A stretch of 42,583 nt of DNA from an uncultured Ideonella sp. Its GTDB lineage: Bacteria; Pseudomonadota; Gammaproteobacteria; Burkholderiales; Burkholderiaceae. Each line of letters opens with the position of its first letter. Positions within the stretch are counted from its first letter, which is position 1. The translations under genes were made by a program, and so were the position numbers. The notes under the pieces are model-generated. The model saw only the letters and a list, made by a program, of their open reading frames with translations, was not told the DNA's origin and made no database searches. The stretch is from the NCBI GenBank assembly GCA_946479475.1, contig CAMLGG010000010.1, positions 1 through 42,583 of the forward strand, written 5' to 3'. This document shows positions 7,796-15,501 of the stretch, one piece after another.

Positions 7796-10297
7796 TCAGG
7801 CGAAAGGGGCCGGTGCCGCGCTGGCAGGTGCCGCCGCGTCGCGCACCGGCATCAGCCGGTCCGGATCGATCAGCTGGACCAGCGTCGTGCCGCCGCCGAG
7901 CGCAAGGTCGAGCAGGCCCGCGAGCCAGGGCGCGCGGCAGGCAGTGCCAGCCGGCGCGGGGTGAACAGAGCGCCGGTCGAACCCGGTGATCGAAAGCACG
8001 TCGTCCACGCGCAGACCCAGCCCGGGGCGCTCGGGCCGGCACGAATCGCGCAGGATGACGACGGCGCCGCCGGATGACTCCGCCGACGGCTCCAGGCCGA
8101 AGAGGCTGCGCGCGCAGGCCACGTGCACCAGCGAGGAAGCGCCGTCGCGCTGCACCTCCAGCAGGCCCAGCGCGGCGGCATGACGGCCCGGCAGCGGCAC
8201 GAGGCCGCGAGGCGAGACGGCTTCCATCACCGCCGAGACGGGCAGGCCGGCGCAGATGCCTGCGACCCGGAACAGGGCGACCTCCATGGGCTCGTGCGCA
8301 CCGACGACGGCGGACTGTTGGGCATCGACCTCCAGCGGCACGGCCTGGCCCTCCGCGACGGTCGCACCCAGTCGCAGGGCGACCACCGCCCTCACGCCGT
8401 TGTCGTAGCCGTCCTCGCGCTTGAACTCGCGATAGCCGCCGGCCGTGCATTGCGCCGCCACGTAGTGCACGCCGTCGAGCTCGAACATCGCCGTCGCGCC
8501 TTCGAAGGCCAGGGGCGCCCGTGCTGCCAGCGCGGGGTCGGTGGAGGCGAGCACGCGGCCGTCCCGGTCGACGAACGCCGCGATGCCGGCGCGCGCGCCC
8601 AGCACGTCGTTCAGCATGGCCTCGAACTCGCGTGCGGCATGGAAGACGATCGCGACGCCGCCGGCGAAGGCGCCGCCGCGCGGATGGCGCACGGCAGCGA
8701 GGTAGGTGTAGGTCGGGCCGCCGACGTGCAACGGCGTGTCCTCGAACTCGCTGACGGCGTAGCGCTGGGTGCCGTTCAACGAGCGCACGGCCTCGAGCCA
8801 GCGCGCGTCGATCGATCGGCCGGCCAGGCGTTCGGCGGTGCTGTCGCGGGAGGCGCCGCGGATCACGCCGTTCGCATCGAACACGACCAGCCGGCTGTAG
8901 ACGGTATACAGCCCGTTGATGTGGTCCAGCACGCGGTTCAATGCGGCGGCGGCCTCGTTTCCGTCGTGGCAGAGCCCTTCCAGCAGCGCGGGCGACAGCG
9001 CCCACCAGCGGCAGTCGTTGGCGCGCTCGTAGAGGTTGCGGTCCATGATGTCCGCGGCGAGCCTGGCCAGGTCGGCACAGCGCCGGCGCGAGCGGGTGAA
9101 CGCCGTTCGCGCCAGGTCCTGGATGGCCTGGCCGACGCGCTGGCGCGTGCGAACGCTGGCCGCGTTGACCTGGCCGAGCACGGCCTTCAGCCTCAGGCGG
9201 TCGCCGTGACGGCCGCTGGCCATCAGCCGGCCGTTCCAGACGACGCGCCGCAAGTCGGCGTCGATCTCGTCGGCGTCTCGGTTGATGGCCTGCAGGGCCG
9301 CGTGTTCCAGCGGCACTTCATGGCCGGCCGATCGCGCCTCGGGTTCGCGGTCGCGGAAGGCCGTCAGCAGCGAGACCATCGCCTGCGCCCGCCAGCCCGG
9401 CCCGGCGTAGCCCTGGTAGCCGTGGGGTTCGCGGCAGACGGCCAGGTACTCCCGACCGGCGAAGGAGCTGAGGCCGACGGCGCCAGGCTCGAGGCGGCCC
9501 AGGCGCGCTCCGATCGGCACGTGGGCATCGTCCAGCGTCGCGACGACGCGCTGGTGCTCGTCCAGCAGCACCAGCGCCATCTCCCTTCGTGCGTCGGCGA
9601 TGCCGTCGAAGACGTGCGCCATCTCGTCGTCGAAACGGAAGCGCAGCACCAGCACGCCGACCGGCTGGCCGCCCGCATCGGTGATGCGATGGGCATAGAG
9701 CAGCGCCGGCCCGCCGCCGCGCTGGAGATCGGTCGCTCCATGCCTCTCGACGTAGCCGTCGGAGGCCAGGGCCTCGTTCACGAGCGCATCCGTGCTGCGC
9801 GAGATGTCCTCGCCGTCGAGTCGGGCGAGCACGAAGCCCTGCGCGTCCAGCACGATCACGTCGTCGTAGACGCTGTACTTGGCCTGGTACTCGCGCAACC
9901 GCCGGACCATCGCGGCGCGGGCGGCATCGCGCTGTCCGTTCGGCAACGCGCAAAAGCGTCGCACCACCTCGTCGGTGGCCAGGAAGCCGACGTCCGCGGT
10001 GCGTTCGTAGAGGTTGCGCACCAGGATGTCTATCGCGCACTGGGCCTTGGCGGTGAGCTCGTCGCCGAGGGCGGCCATGCTCTCCGCGGCCATGTCCTCG
10101 ATCAGCCGCCGATGCAGCGATTCGAAGCGCTCGCGGGTGCTGACCAGCGTGGGCAGGATGGGCGCCACCTCCTCGGGGCAGCTGATGGCCGCGGTGGCTT
10201 CGATCGTCCGCCACACGGTGCCCAGCTCCCGCAGGTCACGCTCGGCCTGTTGCACGCGGTGCATGCAGGCGGATACCTCTTCGGGGGTCGTTTCCAT
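7796..10297 (-). CDS. Cytoplasmic double-Cache-like sensor with C-terminal CheW domain
   Basis: An 833-residue protein. I chose the ATG at 10297 because sequence upstream lacks coding character. Two related units follow each other: RNLYERTADVGFLATD (94-109) and DRNLYERANDCRWWALSP (419-436) head helical stretches that lead into PAS/Cache-like sensor folds (VYDDVIVLDAQGFVLARLDG at 143-162 and its counterpart near residue 480, VYSRLVVFDANG). From about residue 690 a CheW-like domain follows, with VALFRVAG, LPVSAVMEAV and GLRVDDVLSI. Cache domains usually sit outside the cell, but I see no signal peptide or transmembrane segment. CheW domains couple receptors to CheA, so this could link an internal ligand to chemotaxis or a related phosphorelay. 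No che genes are nearby. Confidence 0.75.
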   Translation of the reverse strand: METTPEEVSACMHRVQQAERDLRELGTVWRTIEATAAISCPEEVAPILPTLVSTRERFESLHRRLIEDMAAESMAALGDELTAKAQCAIDILVRNLYERTADVGFLATDEVVRRFCALPNGQRDAARAAMVRRLREYQAKYSVYDDVIVLDAQGFVLARLDGEDISRSTDALVNEALASDGYVERHGATDLQRGGGPALLYAHRITDAGGQPVGVLVLRFRFDDEMAHVFDGIADARREMALVLLDEHQRVVATLDDAHVPIGARLGRLEPGAVGLSSFAGREYLAVCREPHGYQGYAGPGWRAQAMVSLLTAFRDREPEARSAGHEVPLEHAALQAINRDADEIDADLRRVVWNGRLMASGRHGDRLRLKAVLGQVNAASVRTRQRVGQAIQDLARTAFTRSRRRCADLARLAADIMDRNLYERANDCRWWALSPALLEGLCHDGNEAAAALNRVLDHINGLYTVYSRLVVFDANGVIRGASRDSTAERLAGRSIDARWLEAVRSLNGTQRYAVSEFEDTPLHVGGPTYTYLAAVRHPRGGAFAGGVAIVFHAAREFEAMLNDVLGARAGIAAFVDRDGRVLASTDPALAARAPLAFEGATAMFELDGVHYVAAQCTAGGYREFKREDGYDNGVRAVVALRLGATVAEGQAVPLEVDAQQSAVVGAHEPMEVALFRVAGICAGLPVSAVMEAVSPRGLVPLPGRHAAALGLLEVQRDGASSLVHVACARSLFGLEPSAESSGGAVVILRDSCRPERPGLGLRVDDVLSITGFDRRSVHPAPAGTACRAPWLAGLLDLALGGGTTLVQLIDPDRLMPVRDAAAPASAAPAPFA

Positions 10298-10413
10298 CGG
10301 CCTGGCCCGGTTGATGTTGATCAAGCGAGCCAGTCTAGGAAGCCGCACAGCGGCTTGGCCGCCGGATCTGCAACCGCTTTCCCGGCCAGTTCCGCGCCGC
10401 CCCGCCGGCGGGC

Positions 10414-10478
10414 GCGAAAACGCTTTTCGCTGGTGCGCGATGCACCGGAACGGACGACGCGAAGCCGCGTTCCGGTGC
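10414..10478 (-). terminator. Double hairpin downstream of the aminotransferase/sulfotransferase operon
   Basis: Reading the - strand after the stop codon at 10483, an 11-bp inverted repeat (GCACCGGAACG 10442-10452 with CGTTCCGGTGC 10468-10478) is followed by a second hairpin, GCGAAAA (10414-10420) with TTTTCGC (10424-10430), whose own arm supplies the T-run. The arrangement suits termination but is not a textbook terminator. The rest of 10298-10482 holds no gene I can see. Confidence 0.6.
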
Positions 10479-10482
10479 GCGC

Positions 10483-11235
10483 TCAGGCCAGCCTGAGGCG
10501 GTGTGCCCTGAGCTTGTCGTAGGCCGGACGGCAGGCTTCGGCCACGGCGAGGGCCTGACCCTGCAGTTGAGGTGACCGCGGACGCCACGGCTCGAAGCCG
10601 GTGGACTTCCACACCGCGTCGTACCAGTGGGGCGCCCAGATGCCGTCGCTGTCGCGCCGGCCCGGCGGCCAGGCGAGCATGCGATCGGTGAAGCTGATGC
10701 CGAGATTCGTGCACAAGGCCTGCAGGTAGGCGCCAGGGGCGCGCAGGAAATCGTCGGCGTCGATCACCGGCGGGGCGTGGCCGAGCCGGTCCGCCTCCTC
10801 GTCGAACAGCGCGGCCTGCTGCAGCAGGCCGATGTCCGCCGGCTCGACGGTCGAGCGCGACTTCAGGTAGGACTCGACCACCTCGGCGGGATCGCGGATC
10901 AGGAACACGTTGGTCAGCCGCCGGACCCAGGCGGCGTCATGGCCCGGCAGCAGGTGGTGGCTCATGTGCTTCTGGTACCAGATCGGCCGCCCGCCGGGCG
11001 CGGGCCCGGTGGAAAGCGCCTGGGCGACCCGCTCGAAGTCGGTGTCTCCGTCGGCGATGATCTCTTCGCGGCCCGGGTGGTCGAGGCCGGTGGCCGCGAG
11101 GTAGGCCGCGTACAGCGGCTCGTCGCTCACCGCGCAGTCGCCGCGGTTCTCCCAGGCCCGCATCATCGCGGTGGAGATGTTGCGCGGCCCGCTCCACATG
11201 GCCAGGCGCAACGGCTGTGCCGCGCTGGCGCTCAT
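10483..11235 (-). CDS. Sulfotransferase-like P-loop protein
   Basis: A 250-residue cytoplasmic protein. The N-terminal MWSGPRNISTAMMRAW (from residue 13) has the position and shape of the 5'-phosphosulfate loop of sulfotransferases, and VFLIRDPAEVVESYLKSR corresponds to the 3'-phosphate-binding segment (RDP followed by a serine). This supports a PAPS-dependent sulfotransferase fold, but sulfate transfer itself is not demonstrated, and related P-loop proteins with other roles exist. The ATG overlaps the TGA of the upstream aminotransferase (ATGA), so the two are almost certainly translated together and probably act in one pathway. Plant proteins annotated as branched-chain aminotransferase-like combine, as I recall, the same two parts in one chain. 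Confidence 0.75.
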   Translation of the reverse strand: MSASAAQPLRLAMWSGPRNISTAMMRAWENRGDCAVSDEPLYAAYLAATGLDHPGREEIIADGDTDFERVAQALSTGPAPGGRPIWYQKHMSHHLLPGHDAAWVRRLTNVFLIRDPAEVVESYLKSRSTVEPADIGLLQQAALFDEEADRLGHAPPVIDADDFLRAPGAYLQALCTNLGISFTDRMLAWPPGRRDSDGIWAPHWYDAVWKSTGFEPWRPRSPQLQGQALAVAEACRPAYDKLRAHRLRLA

Positions 11236-12158
11236 CGCGTCCGCCCCTCGACGTCGCGCCGCACCAGCGCCTTGTACAGGCCTTGCAGCCGCGTGACCAT
11301 GGGCCCGGGGATGCCGGCCTCCTCGTAGCCGCGCCCGTCGACCGAGCGCACCGACACCACGCCGGCAAAGGTGCCGGTGCAGAAGGCCTCTTCTGCGCCG
11401 TAGACCTGCGAGAGGCTGAAGTTCTTCTCGAACACCGGAATGCCGGCCTCGCGGCAGACCCGGATCACGTTGGAGCGGGTGATGCCGGGCAGGCAGTAGT
11501 CGCCGCTCGATGTCCACACCTCGCCCTTGCGCACGATGAAGAAGTGGGTCGAGTTGCAGGTGGCGACGAAGCCGTGCGGGTCCAGCATCAGCGCCTCGTC
11601 GGCACCGGCCTCGGTGGCCTGTATGCAGGCGGTGATGCAGTTGAGCTTGCTGTGGCTGTTGAGCTTCGGGTCCTGCACGTCCGGGTAGCCGCGGCGCACG
11701 TGCACCGTGAACAGCTTCAGGCCGGTCGCGAGCGTCTCGGGCTTGGCGAGCTTCCACTCCGGCAGGATGACGATGGTCGCCGGCCCGACGGTGACGCGCG
11801 GGTCCTGGTAGGGCGTTCGCTTGACGCCGCGGCTGACCATGAGCCGGATGTGCACGCCGTCGTCCATGCCGTTCGCGTCGAGCGTCTCGTAGATGGCTCG
11901 CGTCAGCTCTTCGCGGCTCAGGCCGATCGTCAGTGCGATCGCCTTGGCGCCTTCGTACAGCCGGTCGAGGTGCGCATCCAGGAACGCGGGATGCCCCCCG
12001 ACCACCCGCAGGCCCTCCCACACGCCGTCGCCCAGGACGAAGCCGCTGTCGAACACCGAGACGCTGGCGTCAACCCGCGATTTGAGGGCGCCGTTGATCC
12101 AGATCTTGATGTCCGCGTTGCGGGGGTCGTCGTGGAAGTCGTGGATGCTCTGTGACAT
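11232..12158 (-). CDS. Class IV PLP aminotransferase (branched-chain aminotransferase-like)
   Basis: A 308-residue fold-type IV enzyme (IlvE/D-alanine aminotransferase/aminodeoxychorismate lyase superfamily). Motifs: INGALKSRVDASVSVFDSGF near the N-terminus, GDGVWEGLRV (44-52), IRLMVSRG, a candidate PLP lysine in NSHSKLN (Lys171), and GFVATCNSTHFF (the E/F-x-T-x-x-N signature). Start ATG at 12158 fits the family; a longer frame reaches 12224 but adds an unlikely leader. Whether the substrate is branched-chain amino acids cannot be told: the NSHSKLN region differs from classical IlvE. It overlaps the sulfotransferase-like gene by four bases and is divergent from the coiled-coil gene at 12251, with which it shares a 92-base promoter region. 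Confidence 0.83.
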   Translation of the reverse strand: MSQSIHDFHDDPRNADIKIWINGALKSRVDASVSVFDSGFVLGDGVWEGLRVVGGHPAFLDAHLDRLYEGAKAIALTIGLSREELTRAIYETLDANGMDDGVHIRLMVSRGVKRTPYQDPRVTVGPATIVILPEWKLAKPETLATGLKLFTVHVRRGYPDVQDPKLNSHSKLNCITACIQATEAGADEALMLDPHGFVATCNSTHFFIVRKGEVWTSSGDYCLPGITRSNVIRVCREAGIPVFEKNFSLSQVYGAEEAFCTGTFAGVVSVRSVDGRGYEEAGIPGPMVTRLQGLYKALVRRDVEGRTR

Positions 12159-12250
12159 GTGCTTTCCCGGATAGGCCGTTGCGGCGACAAGTGCCGATGG
12201 CATGATGCGCGGCTCGGGCCACAAGCCCGGACCGAATTGAAGAGGATTCC

Positions 12251-12952
12251 ATGAAGCGAACCGAATATCTCTCCGTTTCCGCCCGCCTGCTTGGTGTGGC
12301 GCTCGTCGCGGCGGCCGCCCACGGTCCGGCGCTGGCCCAGGCCGACGGCAAGACCCTGTCCGGCAAGAGCAGCAGCAGCGGCAAGGTGCTCACGCGCGAC
12401 GAGCTTCGCGCCTGCATGAAGCAGCAGGAGTCGCTGGCCGGCCGGAAGACCGAGCTGGAGACCCGGCAGAACGCGCTGGCGGCCGAACGGGAGCAGGTCC
12501 AGAAGGACACCGACGCGATCAAGGCCGAGCAGGCCTCGCTGTCCTCGCGCAAGGACGCGGTCGATTCGCTCAACGCCCGGATGACGGCCTTCTCGGCCAA
12601 GGTAAAGGACCTGCAGCAGCGCCAGGACGACTTCGAGAAGTCCGGCCGCAGTGGCCCCACCGCCGAGCGCGAGCGCCGCAAGTTCGAGAAGGAAGCGGCG
12701 GAGATCAAGAAGGAAGAGGCGGAGCTGAACGCCGAGCGCGACAAGCTGCAGGCGGGCGGCAACGAGGCCGTCAACAAGCTCAATGCCAAGGTCGACGCGC
12801 AGCAACAGGCGGCCCAGGCCTGGAACGACAAGAGCAAGAAGCTCACGGCCGACCAGCAGGCCTACGAGGACGACCGCATCGCCTGGCTCGACAACTGCGG
12901 CAACCGCCGCTACCGCGAAGACGACGAGAAGGCCATCAAGGCGGGGAAGTAG
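12251..12952 (+). CDS. Periplasmic coiled-coil protein with two conserved cysteines (paralogue B)
   Basis: A 233-residue paralogue of the protein at 7097-7792. Signal peptide with an AHGPALA cleavage site near residue 29, then DGKTLSGKSSSSGKVLTRDE, ELRACMKQQE with Cys55, and a strongly predicted coiled coil of Lys/Glu/Ala/Gln heptads (about 58-210). The ending DNCGNRRYREDDEKAIKAGK carries Cys216. The conserved parts between the two paralogues are the ends (TRDELR-x-CMK and CGNR-x-YRE-x-DEKA), whereas the coiled-coil core has drifted. AGAGGA lies just upstream of the ATG at good spacing. A structural or adaptor role in the periplasm is possible; no enzyme motif is visible. Confidence 0.8.
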   Translation: MKRTEYLSVSARLLGVALVAAAAHGPALAQADGKTLSGKSSSSGKVLTRDELRACMKQQESLAGRKTELETRQNALAAEREQVQKDTDAIKAEQASLSSRKDAVDSLNARMTAFSAKVKDLQQRQDDFEKSGRSGPTAERERRKFEKEAAEIKKEEAELNAERDKLQAGGNEAVNKLNAKVDAQQQAAQAWNDKSKKLTADQQAYEDDRIAWLDNCGNRRYREDDEKAIKAGK

Positions 12953-12956
12953 GGTC

Positions 12957-13190
12957 CCCACGGCCCCTGGCGGGGGCCGCCTTGCAGGCCGCGCCGGGCC
13001 AGTGGCCCGGCCCCTCGCCAGGCATGAACAGTCCACTGGACTGTTCACGTCCGGGCGAGGCCCCCCGAGGGGGCTCGCGCAGCGGACCGGCGGAGCCGGA
13101 TCCGCGCACGCCCTGGTAGGGGGCGGCGCTGAAGCGCGCCCGGGCTGAAGCGCTGCCGCGCTTCAGCGGGAACGGGTGAGGCAGGTTCTG
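12957..13190. repeat. Palindrome-rich (REP-like) spacer between convergent genes
   Basis: The 260-base gap between two converging genes holds several hairpins: CGGCCCC/GGGGCCG (12961-12967/12973-12979); an 11-bp-arm palindrome TGAACAGTCCA-C-TGGACTGTTCA (13025-13047) framed by CCCCTCGCC and GGCGAGG-type sequence; and GCTGAAGCGC-TGCC-GCGCTTCAGC (13144-13167). No long T-run follows. The central palindrome looks like a dispersed intergenic repeat of this bacterial group, and the set may act as bidirectional terminator or mRNA end protector. No gene is seen here. Confidence 0.6.
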
Positions 13191-13212
13191 GTGGAGAGCG
13201 AGCGGGCCGTCA

Positions 13213-13740
13213 TCAAACCCACCCCACGGCGCCGGCAAAGGCGCCGGCGGCCAGGAGCCACAGGGGGCTGAGGCGGGTCTTCCACATCGCGGCGACGGTG
13301 GCGAGCACGAGCAGCACGGCGACGGGTTGCCTCACGACGGGGGCGGCGAGCAGCCAGCCGGTCGAGACGAGCAGGCCGAGGGTGATGGGGGCCATGCCGG
13401 CGACGAAGGCCTTGACGCCCCAGCTTTCGCGGCGGCGGGCGCCCCAGCGGGTGATGAGCAGGGTGAGCGTGGTGCTGGGCAGCAGGATGCCGGCCATGGC
13501 GGCGAGGGCGCCGGGAAGGCCGAGGGCGTTGAAACCGACGACGGCGACGAAGAGCAGGTTGGGGCCGGGAGCCGCCTGAGCCAACGCGACGGAGGCGGTG
13601 AAATCGGCCGCCGGAAGCCAGCCGTGCTCGACCACGACGAAGCGCTGGAGGTCGGGCACGGTGGCAATGGCGCCGCCGATGGCGAGCAGGCTCAGCGTGG
13701 CACAGTGGACGAACAGGGCGATCAGGTCGGCCGGGTTCAT
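13213..13740 (-). CDS. chrA: Chromate transporter, C-terminal-half-type subunit (short CHR)
   Basis: A 175-residue inner-membrane protein made mostly of hydrophobic helices (about five or six). It carries the CHR-family signature AQAAPGPNLLFVAVVGF (about residues 53-69) and GGAIATVPDLQRFVV near the N-terminus. Bidomain ChrA proteins expel chromate by proton exchange; here the two halves are separate genes, as in the short-chain CHR pairs of some bacteria that work as heterodimers. Its ATG overlaps the TGA of the other half (ATGA). Chromate as the real substrate is not certain: no chrB or regulator is nearby. The gene ends in the palindrome-rich spacer and is last in its operon. Confidence 0.85.
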   Translation of the reverse strand: MNPADLIALFVHCATLSLLAIGGAIATVPDLQRFVVVEHGWLPAADFTASVALAQAAPGPNLLFVAVVGFNALGLPGALAAMAGILLPSTTLTLLITRWGARRRESWGVKAFVAGMAPITLGLLVSTGWLLAAPVVRQPVAVLLVLATVAAMWKTRLSPLWLLAAGAFAGAVGWV

Positions 13741-14321
13741 TCCGGCTTCCTCTCGCCCAGGCGCCACCAGGCCAGCAGGCAGCTCGTGCCGCCCAGCCCG
13801 GCGATCACCGCCAGCAGGGGCCAGCGCCACCAGGCGATGGCCAGCGTGCAGAGCAGGGCGACCGGCACCCAGAGCGGGCGACCCAAGGGGTTGCGAGCGA
13901 GGGTGGGCAGCAGTTTGAGCGCCATCGCCAGCACCAGGCCCGCGGCCACGGCACCCATGCCGCGGACTGCGCCGGCCACGGCCGGCACATCGGCCAGGCC
14001 GCTGTACAGCGCGGCCAGCAGCAGCACCAGCACCATCGGCAGCAGCAGCATGCCCGCCAGTGCCGCCAGGGCGCCGCGCAGGCCGAAGTAGCGGTCGCCG
14101 ACCATCAGGGCGAGGTTCACCACGTTCGGCCCCGGCAGCACCTGGCCGATGGACAGGCTCTCGGCGAACTCCTGGCTCGTCAGCCAGCCGGTGCGCTCGA
14201 CCAGCTCGCGCTGGGCGATGGGCAGCACGCCGCCGAAGCCTTGCAGTGCGAGGCGGCTGAAAACCACGAACAGCTCGGTGCAGTGGCGCGGCCGGGCCCG
14301 CGGCGCCTGCGCCTCAGGCAT
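13737..14321 (-). CDS. chrA: Chromate transporter, N-terminal-half-type subunit (short CHR)
   Basis: A 194-residue membrane protein, partner of the gene at 13213-13740. It shows the N-half CHR signature RLALQGFGGVLPIAQREL (from about residue 23) and IGQVLPGPNVVNLALMVGD, followed by hydrophobic segments rich in Leu and Ala. The two half-proteins share the PGPN motif, consistent with an ancestral duplication and inverted-topology pairing. The start codon lies inside the end of the upstream MFS gene (8-base overlap), and the stop overlaps the next start by four bases, so the halves should be made in equal amounts. No metal-binding histidine or cysteine clusters are visible. Confidence 0.87.
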   Translation of the reverse strand: MPEAQAPRARPRHCTELFVVFSRLALQGFGGVLPIAQRELVERTGWLTSQEFAESLSIGQVLPGPNVVNLALMVGDRYFGLRGALAALAGMLLLPMVLVLLLAALYSGLADVPAVAGAVRGMGAVAAGLVLAMALKLLPTLARNPLGRPLWVPVALLCTLAIAWWRWPLLAVIAGLGGTSCLLAWWRLGERKPE

Positions 14322-15501
14322 GCGCGACGCTCCTGCGCGCCAGCGCCCGTCCGGCCCACAGGCTCAGGCCGACGGCCGCCAGCATCCAGGCCAGCGAGGC
14401 CCAGTGCAGGCCGGCGAAGGTCGGACGCCCTGCCGCCTGGTTGCCGGCCATCAGCGCCCCGCCGCCGGCGGCTCCCAAGGCCTGGCCCAGGTAGATGGCC
14501 GAGGTGTTGAGGGCCATCAGGGCAGAGGCCAGGGCCGGCGCGGCGGAACCCAGGCGTGCCTGCTGGGCCGAGTTCGAGGCAAAGCAGCCCAGCGCCCAGG
14601 GCAGGATCACCGCCATCAGCTGGGCCGGCGTGCCGGCCAGCGGCCACATCGCCGCGCTGAGGGCGATCCCGGCCAGCAGCACCGTGGCCGCGCGTCCGGC
14701 GCCGATGCGGTCCACATTGCGCGACAGCAGGATGTTGCCGACCAGCCCGAAGCCGCCGAACCAGGCGAACAGGCCGCTGACGGTCGTGGCGTCGGCATGC
14801 AGCACCTGCCGGTAGTACGGCGCGAAGTAGGAGAAGAGGGTGAACTGCCCGGCGCCGGACATGGCCGTGACCACCACGATGGCCATCAAGGCGGGGTGGG
14901 TGAAGACCTCGCCCCAGGCCGCCACACTCATCGCCGGCGGCCGGATCCCGTCGGGCAGCGCCCGCCAGACCCAGGCCGCTCCACCCGCGGCCAGGACGGA
15001 CACCAGCGCGAAGGCGTAGCGCCATCCCAAGGCCTCGCCGATGTAGCTGTGCAGCGGCATGCCGAACACCGAGGCCACGCTCCAGCCGAGGAAGACGAAG
15101 GTGATGGCCCGGCCGCGCTGGTGCGGTGGTGCCAGCCACCCGATCGCCGCGGCCGCCTGCGGCGTGAAGACGGCTGCGGCCAGCATGCTGAGGGCTCGGA
15201 CCGGCAGCAGGGCCGCATAGCTCGGCATTGCGGCGCACAAGGCATGGCCTATGCCGTACCAGACCAGCGCCAAGGTCAGCAGGCGGCGCCTGTCCATGCC
15301 GCCGACCCACGCAGCGAGCAGCGGGGCGCTGACTGCCATCACGGCCGCCGCCACGCTGATGAGCTGGCCGCCGACCGCGACGCTGACCTCGAGCGACCTC
15401 GTGAGGTCGTTGAGCGACCCGGCCACGACCATGACGCCGCAGCCGATGGTGAAGTTCCCGAACAGCAAAGCCCAACGACCGGGCCCCGCCGCCGAGCTCA
15501 C
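14314..15501 (-). CDS. Major facilitator superfamily efflux transporter (DHA1-like)
   Basis: A 395-residue protein with about 12 hydrophobic segments. WVGGMDRRRLLTLAL is the loop 2-3 motif A (G-x-x-x-D-R/K-x-x), and RVL-like residues follow; PQAAAAIGWLAPPHQRGRAITF resembles the DHA1 segment around helix 4-5. Likely a drug or metabolite exporter of the inner membrane; the substrate is unknown. The GTG start overlaps the TGA of the upstream dehydrogenase (GTGA), and the gene overlaps the chromate transporter subunit by eight bases. This tight packing puts it in one operon of dehydrogenase, MFS and split CHR. Export of an oxidised or reduced hydroxy acid or of an oxyanion is a possible theme, without direct proof. 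Confidence 0.85.
   Translation of the reverse strand: MSSAAGPGRWALLFGNFTIGCGVMVVAGSLNDLTRSLEVSVAVGGQLISVAAAVMAVSAPLLAAWVGGMDRRRLLTLALVWYGIGHALCAAMPSYAALLPVRALSMLAAAVFTPQAAAAIGWLAPPHQRGRAITFVFLGWSVASVFGMPLHSYIGEALGWRYAFALVSVLAAGGAAWVWRALPDGIRPPAMSVAAWGEVFTHPALMAIVVVTAMSGAGQFTLFSYFAPYYRQVLHADATTVSGLFAWFGGFGLVGNILLSRNVDRIGAGRAATVLLAGIALSAAMWPLAGTPAQLMAVILPWALGCFASNSAQQARLGSAAPALASALMALNTSAIYLGQALGAAGGGALMAGNQAAGRPTFAGLHWASLAWMLAAVGLSLWAGRALARRSVAHA

Noticed and set aside
8123..10522. A 799-codon + strand frame opposite the Cache/CheW gene
   Set aside because: The - strand frame has recognisable sensor and CheW motifs; the + strand translation is His/Asp/Gly-rich and motif-free.
11930..13048. 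A - strand frame beginning inside the palindrome-rich spacer (start MNSPVDCS)
   Set aside because: The start is the dispersed palindrome itself, and the rest is antisense to the coiled-coil gene.
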